Part shown: in pieces, positions 15,236 through 24,341 of the stretch | Position numbering within the stretch: position 1 is the first letter of the stretch | Layout: each line of letters starts with the position of its first letter | Source: an uncultured Alphaproteobacteria bacterium | Lineage (GTDB): Bacteria; Pseudomonadota; Alphaproteobacteria; RF32; CAG-239 | DNA: 64,000 nt | Assembly (NCBI GenBank): GCA_910587405.1 | Contig: CAJUKS010000004.1 | Span: 1-64,000 of the forward strand | Reading direction: 5' to 3' | Notes under the pieces: model-generated | What the model saw: the letters and a program-made list of their open reading frames with translations, nothing else | Database searches by the model: none | Told to the model about the DNA's origin: nothing | Position numbers and translations under genes: made by a program

Positions 15236-16342
15236 CTATCCGTCTTCCAAATGCAGCAGCACGGATATGCTGACCATCACCACAATCAGTGCCGGCGTCC
15301 ATACCGCCAGCATCGCCGGAATGTAACCGTTGATTCCGAAAGCATAAATCACTTGTGACAAAAAATAAACCATAAAGCCGGTCGAGATGCCGCCGACAAT
15401 CAAAAACATCACCCCGCCGCGACGATTGTTGGGACGCAGGGCAAAAACGGCCGCCACCAACACCATCGCGCATAACAAAAACGGCGAATTCCACAATGAC
15501 ATATAGCGCATCTGATGCCGCAGGGCCGAAAAACCCGCCAACTCGTAAAAACGGATCGTATCCGGCAAGTTCCAAAAAGAAATCGCTTCCGGATCAATAA
15601 AGTTTTCTTTGATGCGCTCAATTGTCAATGTGGTTTCATAGTCCACATTATTGATTTTTTGCACCGGCTGTCCGGCTTCAAAAATCCTCACGTCTTTCAG
15701 TTCAAATTTATTGCCTTTCAGTTCCGCCGCATAAGCCTCCACTCTTTTAAGCAACTGCGACTGGCGGTCCATTTCCAACACGCTCACTTTTCTAAGCAGC
15801 AACACGTCTTCTTCCTGACGCACCGATTTGGCTTCCAACACCAAAAAGGTGTTTTCGTCCACCGCTTCGCGGATCCACAACCCCTTGTTGGAAAACAAAA
15901 CCGCCTTCGGATCCTTCGTCTTAAAACGATAATCCAGCGTCTCATAAACTTCGTACAGATAAGAAGAAACAGGATTAAGCATCGTAATATTGACAATACC
16001 GACCATAAACACGGCCGCCAGCACCGGCGCCAGAAATTCCCAGATCGAAACCCCGGCGGCACGGATAATAACAAATTCGTTGCTGCGGCTGACTTTCCAA
16101 AACGTAATCATCGCCGCAATCATCATAATAAACGGAAACACCATTTCAAAGGTGCGCGGCAACTTGGAAAAGGCCATTTTCAGAATAAAAACCAAATCCA
16201 CGTCCGGCCGGTCGGCAGTACGGCGTAACAGTTCGATCACTTCAAACATCAGAATAACGCCGGTTACCATCAACAGAACCGCAATAAAATTGATTAAGAT
16301 CTGTTTGGTCAGATATCGTCCCAAAATAGAAGTCGGATTCAT
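15236..16342 (-). CDS. lptG: LPS export ABC transporter permease LptG
   Basis: About 368 residues. MNPTSILGRYLTKQILINFIAVLLMVTGVILMFEVIELLRR matches the start of the YjgP/YjgQ family; a GTG three codons upstream (16351) is the alternative. Six membrane helices are expected: three before and three after a periplasmic beta-jellyroll (about 130-260, containing ...KGLWIREAVDENTFLVLEAKSV...). With LptF and LptB it extracts LPS from the inner membrane. lptF is not adjacent in the window. It is the first of a minus-strand run, downstream of gmk. Confidence 0.9.
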   Translation of the reverse strand: MNPTSILGRYLTKQILINFIAVLLMVTGVILMFEVIELLRRTADRPDVDLVFILKMAFSKLPRTFEMVFPFIMMIAAMITFWKVSRSNEFVIIRAAGVSIWEFLAPVLAAVFMVGIVNITMLNPVSSYLYEVYETLDYRFKTKDPKAVLFSNKGLWIREAVDENTFLVLEAKSVRQEEDVLLLRKVSVLEMDRQSQLLKRVEAYAAELKGNKFELKDVRIFEAGQPVQKINNVDYETTLTIERIKENFIDPEAISFWNLPDTIRFYELAGFSALRHQMRYMSLWNSPFLLCAMVLVAAVFALRPNNRRGGVMFLIVGGISTGFMVYFLSQVIYAFGINGYIPAMLAVWTPALIVVMVSISVLLHLEDG

Positions 16343-16411
16343 CGGTTTCACTTTGCCTTGTTAAATTTGCTGCCCAGCATACCCAAAATTATGATGATTG
16401 GCAAGCAAAGT

Positions 16412-17077
16412 TTATGCTTCTTGGGCTTCTTTTACCAACGAATCGACCAACGTTTTCAAACCGTTCAGCTGGCGCACCCGTTTCATTCGTTCGCCGGAAA
16501 TGATGCGACGGATTTTCTCCACCGTATCTTCCAGTTCTTCATTAACAACCACATAGTCAAATTCGTCCCAGTGGCTGATTTTTTCCAAAACCATATTCAT
16601 ACGCTTTTCGATCACTTCGGGGCTGTCGGTCCCGCGACCTTCCAAACGGCGGCGCACTTCTTTGATCGACGGCGGCAGCAAATAAATCGTCACCGCATCG
16701 GCGCCGGCCTTTTCCTTCATCTGACGCGCTCCCATCCAATCGAGATCAAACAACACGTCTTCGCCGACATTGATAAAACTGTCCACTTCCGAACGTAAAG
16801 TTCCGTAACGGTTTCCGTACTGCGAGTCGACATATTCGTAAAAAGCGTCTTCCTTAATCAGCTGATCATACTGCTGATCGGTAATAAAGTAATAATCCAC
16901 CCCGTCAACCTCATTATGACGTTGCGGACGGGTGGTGACCGAAACCGAAAACTTGATATGCGGATCACGGGCAAGAATTTCCTTAATGACGGTTCCTTTG
17001 CCGGCACCGGACGGCCCTTCGATAATAAACATGGTACCGCGGCGAACCTTACGCAGATAATTAATAACGTCTTCCAT
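16412..17077 (-). CDS. gmk: Guanylate kinase
   Basis: 221 residues. The P-loop GPSGAGKGT is at 21-29; the GMP-binding part follows (SVTTRPQRHNEVDGVDYYFIT, GNRYGTLRSEV, and VLFDLDWMGARQMKEK). It phosphorylates GMP to GDP with ATP. The start gives about eight residues more than E. coli Gmk before the P-loop. It lies 3 bases after the yicC stop, so the two genes form one transcript, as in many proteobacteria. Confidence 0.97.
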   Translation of the reverse strand: MEDVINYLRKVRRGTMFIIEGPSGAGKGTVIKEILARDPHIKFSVSVTTRPQRHNEVDGVDYYFITDQQYDQLIKEDAFYEYVDSQYGNRYGTLRSEVDSFINVGEDVLFDLDWMGARQMKEKAGADAVTIYLLPPSIKEVRRRLEGRGTDSPEVIEKRMNMVLEKISHWDEFDYVVVNEELEDTVEKIRRIISGERMKRVRQLNGLKTLVDSLVKEAQEA

Positions 17078-17080
17078 TTT

Positions 17081-17983
17081 CTACTCCATATTTTGTACTT
17101 GTTCACGCAATTGCTCAATAACCGCTTTTAGTTCCATTCCGCGATTGATAATCTCAATATCCGCCGCTTTGGAACAAGTTGTGTTGGTTTCGCGATTCAG
17201 TTCCTGACACAAAAAGTCGAAACGGCGTCCTAACGTCTGCCCGGCTTCCAGCAATTGCCGCGCTGTTTTGACGTGAGCTGTCAGACGATCGATTTCTTCG
17301 CGAATATCGGCCCGGTTCACCAGCAAAACCGCTTCCTGAGCCAGCCGTTCCTCACTGATCGGATTTCCTTCCAACAATTCGGCCAGCTGGGCGGTGAGCT
17401 TTTGTTTGAGAGCTGCCGGTTGCAAGGCGGCTTTGCGGGCAATGTCTTTGACCAAAGCTTCAATCCGGTCAACTTGTTGTTCCAGCACCGACTTAATTTT
17501 TGCACCTTCCTGACGGCGATCAAACTGCAACCGCACGCAACATTCTTCAAAACCGGCGCTCAACCGTTGGCGGATCAACTCGAGTTCTTCCTCGCCAAAA
17601 CGGTTTTTAACCACTTCAATTACGCCGTTTACCCCCAGCAGCTCACTGGCGGAAGGAGGTGCCAAATCATCGGGATGGGCACGGTACAAATCCACCGCGG
17701 CACCGGTCAGGCGTTCCAGCAATTCGCGATTGATGTTAACCTCGGTATCGCTGCGTTCAAGCGTCACTTCAAGCGAAACATTCATATTGCCGCGTTCAAA
17801 ATAAGCGGCGGCAATATTGCGCAGATTAAGACTGATTTCATCCAACCACGACGGCAGCCGGGTTTTCAGATCCAGACTTTTGCCGTTGACGCTTTTAATT
17901 TCCCACACCCAGGAAAGCGAAAAGTTTCCCTGTTCCAAACTGCCGCTCTGGCGGGCAAAACCGGTCATACTGGATATTTGCAA
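17081..17983 (-). CDS. yicC: YicC/YloC-family endoribonuclease
   Basis: 300 residues. The TTG at 17983 (GGGAGA upstream) gives MQISSMTGFAR..., matching the family, in which a few residues precede SMT[GA][YF]AR. The N-terminal YicC domain (WEIKSVNGKSLDLKTRLPSWLDEISLNLRN) and the C-terminal DUF1732 part (REEIDRLTAHVKTARQLLEAGQTLGRRFDFLCQELNRETNTTCSKAADIEI) are both present. Family members are metal-dependent RNases. Alternative ATG at 17968. It is in an operon with gmk. Confidence 0.93.
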   Translation of the reverse strand: MQISSMTGFARQSGSLEQGNFSLSWVWEIKSVNGKSLDLKTRLPSWLDEISLNLRNIAAAYFERGNMNVSLEVTLERSDTEVNINRELLERLTGAAVDLYRAHPDDLAPPSASELLGVNGVIEVVKNRFGEEELELIRQRLSAGFEECCVRLQFDRRQEGAKIKSVLEQQVDRIEALVKDIARKAALQPAALKQKLTAQLAELLEGNPISEERLAQEAVLLVNRADIREEIDRLTAHVKTARQLLEAGQTLGRRFDFLCQELNRETNTTCSKAADIEIINRGMELKAVIEQLREQVQNME

Positions 17984-18061
17984 AAAAGTTCTCCCGAAAA
18001 ATAAAATTTTGGTTATTATAGAAGAAAAAGTTTAACAATACTTTATAACGGAATCAAAAAA

Positions 18062-18826
18062 ATGGAAACAAAATTCAAAAACGTTCTCATCACCGGCGCC
18101 TCTTCGGGAATCGGTCAGGCCATGGCCCTGTACTATGCCGCCGCCGGTACGGAACGCCTTTTTATCTGCGGACGCAACCGCGAACGCTTGGACGAAGTTA
18201 AGCGGGAATGCGAAAAATTCGGCGCCAAAGTAGACGCAGCAATCATTGACGTCAACGATCGCGACAAGGTCAAACGCTGGATCGTCGGCAGCAACAAAAA
18301 AGCAGCGCTTCATTTGGTGTTGGCCAATGCCGGAGTCGCCACCACCGCCGAAGTGGAAGAAAATATCTACAATACCTTCAATACCAACATTTTCGGGGTT
18401 TTGCACACCGTGCTGCCGGCAATTGAAATATTCTCCAAACGGCGGACCCAAACGCCGATGGCGATTGCCATGCTGAGTTCAATCGCCGGCTATCACGGTC
18501 TGGCCGGCTGCCCTTCCTACAGTGCCAGCAAAGCCTGTGTCAAAGCTTACGGCGAAGCGCTCAGGGTATATCTGGCTCCCCGCAATATACAGGTCAGCGT
18601 CATTTGTCCCGGATTCGTCAAGTCGCGCATTACCGACCAAAACACCTGTCCGATGCCGTTTTTCATGCCGGCGGAAAAAGCGGCGGCCATCATCGGACAC
18701 CGGCTGGAAAACAATGTCGGATTGATTGCTTTCCCGTGGCCGATGCGCCTTTCGGCTTGGTTTCTTTCGATTCTGCCCAACCGTCTCAGCAGCTTTATCG
18801 CTTCCAAATTGCCTTATAAAGTGTAA
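18062..18826 (+). CDS. SDR-family NAD(P)-dependent oxidoreductase
   Basis: 254 residues. The dinucleotide motif TGASSGIG is at 11-18; LVLANAGVA is the NAG motif, Ser is near 139 (MLSSIAG), and YSASK lies at about 152-156 with the catalytic Tyr and Lys. A hydrophobic stretch near the C-terminus (FPWPMRLSAWFLSILPNRLSSFIA) suggests membrane association, common in the classical lipid-related SDRs. Substrate unknown. It is a single gene on the plus strand between divergent yicC and a converging small membrane gene. Confidence 0.9.
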   Translation: METKFKNVLITGASSGIGQAMALYYAAAGTERLFICGRNRERLDEVKRECEKFGAKVDAAIIDVNDRDKVKRWIVGSNKKAALHLVLANAGVATTAEVEENIYNTFNTNIFGVLHTVLPAIEIFSKRRTQTPMAIAMLSSIAGYHGLAGCPSYSASKACVKAYGEALRVYLAPRNIQVSVICPGFVKSRITDQNTCPMPFFMPAEKAAAIIGHRLENNVGLIAFPWPMRLSAWFLSILPNRLSSFIASKLPYKV

Positions 18827-18851
18827 ACGCTGCCGTAGGATCGGTTTTTAA

Positions 18852-18903
18852 AAATCAAAAAGAGGAAACTTGCCGTTCATGACAACTTTCCTCTTTTGAT
18901 TTT
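18852..18903. terminator. Bidirectional hairpin after the SDR gene
   Basis: AAATCAAAA.GAGGAAA pairs with TTTCCTCTTTTGATTT around an 18-base loop. Both flanks are T-rich in the relevant direction. Confidence 0.75.
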
Positions 18904-18910
18904 TCTTTTC

Positions 18911-19123
18911 CTATTTCTTTTTCCCGAAAAAGGCCTTGCACGCCAGCACCGACATAACAATCAGCGCCGCTGAAGGAATCAGGGTGCCGCCGGCCAAATT
19001 AAATACCGCAACGGCAAAAAGATACACCATCACATTTCTATACTCGCCGCGTCTAAAAAAGATCACGACCGGTGCTGCAAAAGCAATCAGAACTGCCCAG
19101 CAAATAATTTGAATCCAGATCAT
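18911..19123 (-). CDS. Small membrane protein, 70 aa
   Basis: MIWIQIICWAVLIAFAAPVVIFFRRGEYRNVMVYLFAVAVFNLAGGTLIPSAALIVMSVLACKAFFGKKK shows three hydrophobic segments (about 3-22, 31-45, 49-65) and a Lys-rich end. No family recognised. TATAAT (19133-19128) sits only four bases before the ATG, so if it is the -10 box the mRNA would be nearly leaderless. No Shine-Dalgarno sequence. Confidence 0.5.
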   Translation of the reverse strand: MIWIQIICWAVLIAFAAPVVIFFRRGEYRNVMVYLFAVAVFNLAGGTLIPSAALIVMSVLACKAFFGKKK

Positions 19124-19158
19124 ATATATTATATTTTTTAATTTTCATCGAAAAAAAG

Positions 19159-19321
19159 GTTAACATACGGTTCGGATTCTTTTGGCACAGAAATTGTCGA
19201 ACATATAATTAACCTTAAAAATACGATATTTTGCAGATATAACACCATATGTTCGTTTCGTTGGCACAGAAAAGAGATACATATAATAATTAACCTAAAA
19301 AAACAAAATCGTATTTTGTAA
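19159..19321 (+). repeat. Imperfect tandem duplication (period about 79 bp) in the carD-side gap
   Basis: TTGGCACAGAAA (19182-19193 and 19261-19272) is followed in both copies by ACATATAATTAACCT or a close variant, an A-run and TCGTATTTTG or similar. The gap 19124-19407 has no convincing gene. Each copy could act as a plus-strand promoter (TTGGCA, 15-17 bases, TATAAT), or the copies may be remnants of a tiny duplicated ORF (the second encodes MFVSLAQKRDTYNN). Confidence 0.55.
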
Positions 19322-19407
19322 GGTTGATTATAAACATTTTAACGCCTCACCGCAACAAAAAACGTCACTCTCGCTTCAAAACACTCTTATCGTTGCACCG
19401 ACCGGAC

Positions 19408-19443
19408 ATAAAAAAACAGCTCCGCATCGACATCGGAGCTGTT
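19408..19443 (-). terminator. Terminator after carD
   Basis: AACAGCTCCG/CGGAGCTGTT, ten base pairs, then a T run on the minus strand. It may also stop plus-strand transcripts. Confidence 0.85.
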
Positions 19444-19459
19444 TTCGTCCTGCAAAGAA

Positions 19460-20002
19460 TTATTCTGCGGCAACCGCAGCGTCGGCCGACAAAATGTCCA
19501 ACAGTTTTTTGGTCGCATCAGGGGCACTGATATTGTTGCAAATCGCATATTCGTTGGCCAGCCGGTCCAGCGCCTGCTCATAAATCTGGCGTTCGCTGTA
19601 AGACTGTTCCGAAAGGTTTTCGCGGCGATAAAGGTCCCGCACCACTTCCGCAATCGCTACCGGGCTGCCCGAATTGATTTTGTTTTCATATTCCTGAGCA
19701 CGGCGCGACCACATGATTTTCTTGACCTTTGCCTTGCCTTTCAAGACGTCCACCGCTTCATCCATGATCGACGTTTCGGAAATTTTGCGCAAGCCTACGC
19801 TCTCGGCCTTACAGAGCGGCACCCGCAGCGTCATTTTATCTTTGTCAAAATTAACAACAATCAATTCTAATTCAGATCCTCCGATTTTCTGTGTGGCAAT
19901 ATCGGCAACTTTTCCCACGCCGTGAGCCGGATAAACCACAAATTCGCCGGAATTGAATGCAATTTTCGATGTTGTTTTCTTGTTCATTACTTGTTTTCCC
20001 AT
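19460..20002 (-). CDS. carD: CarD-family RNA-polymerase-binding transcription factor
   Basis: About 180 residues. The RNAP-interaction (Tudor-like) domain is clear at about 15-75 (FNSGEFVVYPAHGVGKVADIATQKIGGSELELIVVNFDKDKMTLRVPL). The helical C-terminal DNA-interacting domain follows, with SRRAQEYENKINSGSPVAIAEVVRDLY and the conserved WSRR. CarD-type proteins stabilise open complexes, notably at rRNA promoters, and are common in alphaproteobacteria. Start may be 20002 or the ATG at 19987, neither with a strong ribosome-binding site. An Ala-rich tail ends the protein. Confidence 0.93.
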   Translation of the reverse strand: MGKQVMNKKTTSKIAFNSGEFVVYPAHGVGKVADIATQKIGGSELELIVVNFDKDKMTLRVPLCKAESVGLRKISETSIMDEAVDVLKGKAKVKKIMWSRRAQEYENKINSGSPVAIAEVVRDLYRRENLSEQSYSERQIYEQALDRLANEYAICNNISAPDATKKLLDILSADAAVAAE

Positions 20003-20100
20003 AAGTTAAACCAAATATCCAAATCTTCGTTTTTCTCCAAAACAGTGCCTACTATACCACATTTTAAAGGGTAAATCCAGTCTGTTTTTTTATTTTTTTG

Positions 20101-20580
20101 TCAATTGCCGCCGCTGACCGGAAACAACTGTGTCTGACGAAGCGCTTCTCCCAAAACCATCGTCGCCGATACCGCCACGTTAATCGAACGCGCCGCTTCG
20201 GTCATCGGAATGGTTACCCGGGCATCCACCGACTGATGAACCGCATCCGGAACCCCGGCGCTTTCGCGGCCGACCATCAGAACGTCGGTGGGCCGAAATT
20301 CAAAATCGGTATAACGCAGCGGCGATTTCGTCGTCAGCAAAACGATGCGGCCGTATTCTTCCGGATGCGCATAAGCGTAGCTGCAAAAATCATCCCAGGA
20401 ATTATGGCGCCGGTATTTGACCAGATCGAGATAATCCATGCCGTACCGGCGCAAAGCCCGCTGATCGAACACAAAGCCGCAAGGTTCGATGATATCGACT
20501 TCAATCCCCATACAGGCACCAAGCCGCAGCATGGTGCCCGTATTTTGCGGCATATCGGGTTGAAACAAAGCCAACCGCAT
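20101..20580 (-). CDS. trmL: tRNA (cytidine/uridine(34)-2'-O)-methyltransferase TrmL
   Basis: 159 residues, the usual size. MRLALFQPDMPQNTGTMLRLGACMGIEVDIIEPCGFVFDQRALRRYGMDYL shows the SPOUT N-terminus. The knotted SAM-binding end reads LMVGRESAGVPDAVHQSVDARVTIPMTEAARSINVAVSATMVLGEALRQ. It methylates the wobble ribose of certain tRNA-Leu species. It starts two bases beyond the ileS stop (AAAGG overlaps the end of ileS), so it is translated from the ileS mRNA. Confidence 0.95.
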   Translation of the reverse strand: MRLALFQPDMPQNTGTMLRLGACMGIEVDIIEPCGFVFDQRALRRYGMDYLDLVKYRRHNSWDDFCSYAYAHPEEYGRIVLLTTKSPLRYTDFEFRPTDVLMVGRESAGVPDAVHQSVDARVTIPMTEAARSINVAVSATMVLGEALRQTQLFPVSGGN

Positions 20581-20582
20581 GA

Positions 20583-23500
20583 TCAGGCGCCTTTTTTCAA
20601 AGCCATCGCTTCGGCCGTGGCAGCAGCGTCATATTCAACGTCAAAACATACCCGGCAGCCTTCGATCTCGGCGGCGGTACCGGCCGTGCAGTCGGTTTCC
20701 ACTTCCTCGGCTTTGGCCAGAACCTGTTCGGCAATCATCGCCTTAAACTTCTCCAGCGCTGCCGCCAGTTTTCCTTCCGCTTTCCAGCGCAGACGAATAC
20801 GATAATAAATTTCAAAATCTTTGTCTTTGCGCAGACTTTGAACCATTCGCACAAAATCGCGGGCCATGCCTTCCTGTTCCAGAGTTTCGCTGACTTCGGT
20901 ATTGAGAACGATCACCGCCTTGTTGTCGGCAAAAGCTTTTCCGGCTTTTCCGTTCAGAATCTCCAGCCTTTCCTCATACAAATCGGGCGTGAGGGCAATT
21001 CCCGCCACGCAGATTCCTTCGCTGCCGTTCTCGCTCCAGCAGGGAACGCCGGTTTTTTTATATTCGTTATAGGCGGCCATAACCTTCCCCATATCTTTGC
21101 CGAGCTTTTTGCCGAGCAACGGCGTATAAAGATAAAGCGACGGCACGGCATAGGCTCCCACATTGCCGTCCGCCTGCACCTGCTTGACATTGAGTTCGTC
21201 TTTGATGATCTCTTTGTAGGCATCGTTTAAAAAGCCCAAATTGCTGCCGGCAACCGTCAGGTCGGAAAGCGGCAGCCGATTACGCAGATTTTTCTCTTCA
21301 CGGACAAATTTTCCGGCCGAACACAAATCCTGCACAAAGTCCATTTCGCGCACCAAGTTTTCATCGGCATCAACGTCCGCCAATTCGGGATAATCGGTCA
21401 GATGAACCGAAGCCCGGGCATCGACCAACGCCTGATAAACATATTCGGTTGTAAACGGCATCAGCGGCGCCATGATTTTGCTCAAATTGACCAAAACGGT
21501 ATACAGAACGTCAAAGGCCTGCCGGTCACCGGCCCAGAAACGGTCGCGGGTACGGCGAATATACCAGTTGTTGAGAATTTCCATAAAATCGGCAATTTCA
21601 TTGCAGGCATGGGCAACATCATAAGTGTTTAAGCCGTGTTTGACCTCTGCCGCCAGCTTCTTCAGCTTCGAAAGAATATAGTTGTCCAAAAACTCGCTTG
21701 AACGGCAGACTTCTTTGGCTTTATAACCTTCCGCGTTGGCGTACAGGGTAAAGAAATAAAAAGCGTTCCAGAACGGAATCTGGGCCACGCGGGCAGCCTT
21801 GACAATTTCTTTGCCTTCCTGATCCACCGCCAGATTGCCGCCCTTAAGCACCGGAGACGACACCAGGAACCAGCGCAGCGTATCCGATCCCATGCTGTCC
21901 AGCACCATCGCCGGATCGGGATAATTTTTCAAACGTTTCGACAGTTTTTGTCCGCCTTCGGCCATCAACAGACCGGTGCAAACGCAATTCTTAAAAGCCG
22001 GCCGTTGATGCAACGCCGTCGACAACACCGTCAGAGTATAGAACCAACCGCGTGTCTGATCCATGGCTTCGACGATAAAGTCGGCCGGGAAATGATTTTC
22101 GAACCACTCTTTGTTCTCAAACGGATAATGCACTTGCGCATAAGGCATTGACCCCGATTCAAACCAACAGTCAAAAACGTCGCTCACCCGGCGCATCATG
22201 CTTTTGCCGGCCGGGTCTTTGGGGTTGGGATAGACCACATCGTCAATATACGGTTTATGGAGATCGGTCACTTCAATTCCCGTTTTGGCTTTGATCTCTT
22301 CGATTGAACCGAAAACGTCTACATGGGGATATTTCGGATCGTCCGATTTCCAAACCGGGATCGGCGTTCCCCAGAAACGGTTGCGCGAAATCGACCAGTC
22401 GCGTGCGCCTTCAAGCCATTTGCCGAAACGTCCGTCTTTGATATGCTCGGGCACCCAGTTGATTTCCTGATTGTTTTTAACCATCTGGTCGCGAAAATCG
22501 GTGACCTTGACAAACCACGAAGACATCGCCTTGTAAATCAGCGGCGTATCGGTGCGCCAGCAGAACGGATAAGAGTGGGTGTATTGTTCTTTCTTGACCA
22601 GCAATCCGTTGGCTCTCAGCCACTGCATGATCGGTTCGTTGGTTTCAAAAACCTGTTTCCCTTCATAATCGGGAACTTCGGCGGTAAATTTTCCGGCTTC
22701 GTCCACCGGACAAACCACCGGGAAGTTTTCATCATAGGCCCGGCAGGCGTCAAAGTCGTCCTGTCCGAAACCGGGCGCAATATGGACCACGCCGGTACCG
22801 TCTTCGGTCGACACGAACTCGCCGCTCAAGATCTTAAACGCACCCTTTTCTTTTAAGGCCGCAAAATAAGGAAACATCGGTTCATAAGCGGTGCCGACCA
22901 GTTCGGAACCTTTCAGGGTTCCGACCCGAACCGCATTTTCCAGTTGTTTTTTGTAACGTCCGAGCAGTGCTTCGGCCAAAATATATTTCTGTCCGTCCTC
23001 TTCCATCACCGCATAGGAAATATCGCTGCCCACCGCCAGCATCAGGTTGGAAGGCAAAGTCCAGGGCGTGGTGGTCCAGACCAGGATCTTCATACCGTTT
23101 TCCAGCTTGAACATCACCGTAATCGCATTGTCGGTCTTGTCCTGATATCCCTGGTTGACTTCAAAGTTTGACAACGGCGTTTCGGCAGCCCAAGAATACG
23201 GCAACACCCGGAAATCCTCATAAATCAGCCCCTTGTCGTACAATTGCTTAAAATTGTTGATGACGCTTTCCATAAACGGCAGATCCATGGTCTTATAATC
23301 ACGCGAAAAATCAACCCAGCGACCGATCCGTTTGAACATATCCACCCAGATGCCGGAATATTTCAGCACATCCTGACGGCAAAACTGATTAAACTTTTCA
23401 ACCCCGAACTCTTCTATCTGTTTGCGTCCCGAAACTCCCAACTGTTTTTCGGCCGACATTTCGGCGGGCAGGCCGTGACAGTCCCACCCCAGGCGACGAT

Positions 23501-23747
23501 CGACTTTTTTGCCGTTCATGGTCTGAAAACGGGCCACAACGTCTTTGACATACGAAACCATAATATGCCCGTAGTGCGGCGTTCCGTTGGCAAACGGCGG
23601 TCCGTCATAAAATACGAATTCGTCGGCACCGTTACGGTTTTCGACCGATTTTTCAAAAGTCTTGTCTTCTTCCCAAAATTGAAGCACGCTCTTTTCAAGC
23701 GCGGCAAAATCCGGTTTTGCTTTCTGTTCAGCATAATGTTTTGTCAT
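20583..23747 (-). CDS. ileS: Isoleucyl-tRNA synthetase, IleS2 (eukaryote-like) type
   Basis: 1054 residues. The class Ia signature is PPFANGTPHYGHIMVSYVKD (HYGH at 58-61), and near 600 LMAEGGQKLSKRLKNYPDP gives KLSKR. The PHYGH form and KxSKRLKNYPDP are features of the IleS2 clade, which tends to resist mupirocin, rather than of the common bacterial IleS1. The editing domain (WTTTPWTLPSNLMLAVG) is present. The C-terminus lacks the IleS1 zinc knuckle. AAGGTG precedes the ATG; trmL is directly downstream. Confidence 0.96.
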   Translation of the reverse strand: MTKHYAEQKAKPDFAALEKSVLQFWEEDKTFEKSVENRNGADEFVFYDGPPFANGTPHYGHIMVSYVKDVVARFQTMNGKKVDRRLGWDCHGLPAEMSAEKQLGVSGRKQIEEFGVEKFNQFCRQDVLKYSGIWVDMFKRIGRWVDFSRDYKTMDLPFMESVINNFKQLYDKGLIYEDFRVLPYSWAAETPLSNFEVNQGYQDKTDNAITVMFKLENGMKILVWTTTPWTLPSNLMLAVGSDISYAVMEEDGQKYILAEALLGRYKKQLENAVRVGTLKGSELVGTAYEPMFPYFAALKEKGAFKILSGEFVSTEDGTGVVHIAPGFGQDDFDACRAYDENFPVVCPVDEAGKFTAEVPDYEGKQVFETNEPIMQWLRANGLLVKKEQYTHSYPFCWRTDTPLIYKAMSSWFVKVTDFRDQMVKNNQEINWVPEHIKDGRFGKWLEGARDWSISRNRFWGTPIPVWKSDDPKYPHVDVFGSIEEIKAKTGIEVTDLHKPYIDDVVYPNPKDPAGKSMMRRVSDVFDCWFESGSMPYAQVHYPFENKEWFENHFPADFIVEAMDQTRGWFYTLTVLSTALHQRPAFKNCVCTGLLMAEGGQKLSKRLKNYPDPAMVLDSMGSDTLRWFLVSSPVLKGGNLAVDQEGKEIVKAARVAQIPFWNAFYFFTLYANAEGYKAKEVCRSSEFLDNYILSKLKKLAAEVKHGLNTYDVAHACNEIADFMEILNNWYIRRTRDRFWAGDRQAFDVLYTVLVNLSKIMAPLMPFTTEYVYQALVDARASVHLTDYPELADVDADENLVREMDFVQDLCSAGKFVREEKNLRNRLPLSDLTVAGSNLGFLNDAYKEIIKDELNVKQVQADGNVGAYAVPSLYLYTPLLGKKLGKDMGKVMAAYNEYKKTGVPCWSENGSEGICVAGIALTPDLYEERLEILNGKAGKAFADNKAVIVLNTEVSETLEQEGMARDFVRMVQSLRKDKDFEIYYRIRLRWKAEGKLAAALEKFKAMIAEQVLAKAEEVETDCTAGTAAEIEGCRVCFDVEYDAAATAEAMALKKGA

Positions 23748-23824
23748 TAATCCAACACCTTAAAGTTTTTGATTGTGAATCTGATTGATTAGAAATTTAG
23801 AATTTGTGTATGTGCAAAAAAGTA

Positions 23825-23840
23825 TATCCCCTAGGGGATA
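23825..23840. repeat. 16-bp perfect palindrome upstream of ileS
   Basis: TATCCCCTAGGGGATA, about 80 bases ahead of ileS on its promoter side, in an A/T-rich gap (23748-24043). It could be an operator for a dimeric regulator. No other feature is evident in the gap beyond the promoter at 23979. Confidence 0.4.
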
Positions 23841-23978
23841 ATAATCGAAACCGCGTATATCAAAAAGCTGCACATAAAAACTGTCCGCATTAAAATTTAT
23901 TTCCGGCTTAACAATTTAATACAACAAAGCCGGCAAGTCAAGCGCTTATATCATCGGGCCGACACCGCTCTTTTTTAC

Positions 23979-24007
23979 TTGTAAGGGATATAGTTTTATG
24001 ATAATAT
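23979..24007 (+). promoter_or_regulatory. Promoter of the 24044-24623 pair
   Basis: TTGTAA, 17 bases, TAATAT, 37 bases before the ATG. Confidence 0.45.
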
Positions 24008-24043
24008 TTTATCTATAAATTTTATCAAAAAAGGAGTCCGCAC

Positions 24044-24340
24044 ATGGACAGCAAAAAAATCGCCCGCGGCGGCGTCAGCGTTGTTGAAACTCTCGCCAAA
24101 TACGGCATCAAAGGCACCGGCACGGTTATCCGTTGCGGCGCCGAGGCAACCGGCATATTGGTCAAAGAAGCCTGCAGCCTCGCCTCCCATTTTTCCGGTT
24201 GTTCGCTCGGCAACAACATCGGCGACTTTCTTATGAAAAAGACCAACGGACTGGTCAAACACGTCACCAAAGCGGCAGAAAAAGGCGGCATCGCCGTGGT
24301 AAAGAACCTTGCTGAACGTGCTCGCAACGGATTGTCCTGA
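24044..24340 (+). CDS. Small Gly/Ala/Lys-rich protein, 98 aa
   Basis: A good AAGGAG precedes the ATG. The sequence (MDSKKIARGGVSVVETLAKYGIKGTGTVIRCGAEATGILVKEACSLASHFSGCSLGNNIGDFLMKKTNGLVKHVTKAAEKGGIAVVKNLAER...) is amphipathic and basic, with many small residues, as in membrane-active or helical-bundle proteins. No signal peptide. Function unknown. It is followed one base later by a second small gene. Confidence 0.65.
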   Translation: MDSKKIARGGVSVVETLAKYGIKGTGTVIRCGAEATGILVKEACSLASHFSGCSLGNNIGDFLMKKTNGLVKHVTKAAEKGGIAVVKNLAERARNGLS

Positions 24341-24341
24341 C

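Noticed and set aside
19182..19200. A sigma54-type promoter (TGGCAC...)
   Set aside because: The -12 element is GT rather than GC at the required spacing in copy one and missing in copy two.
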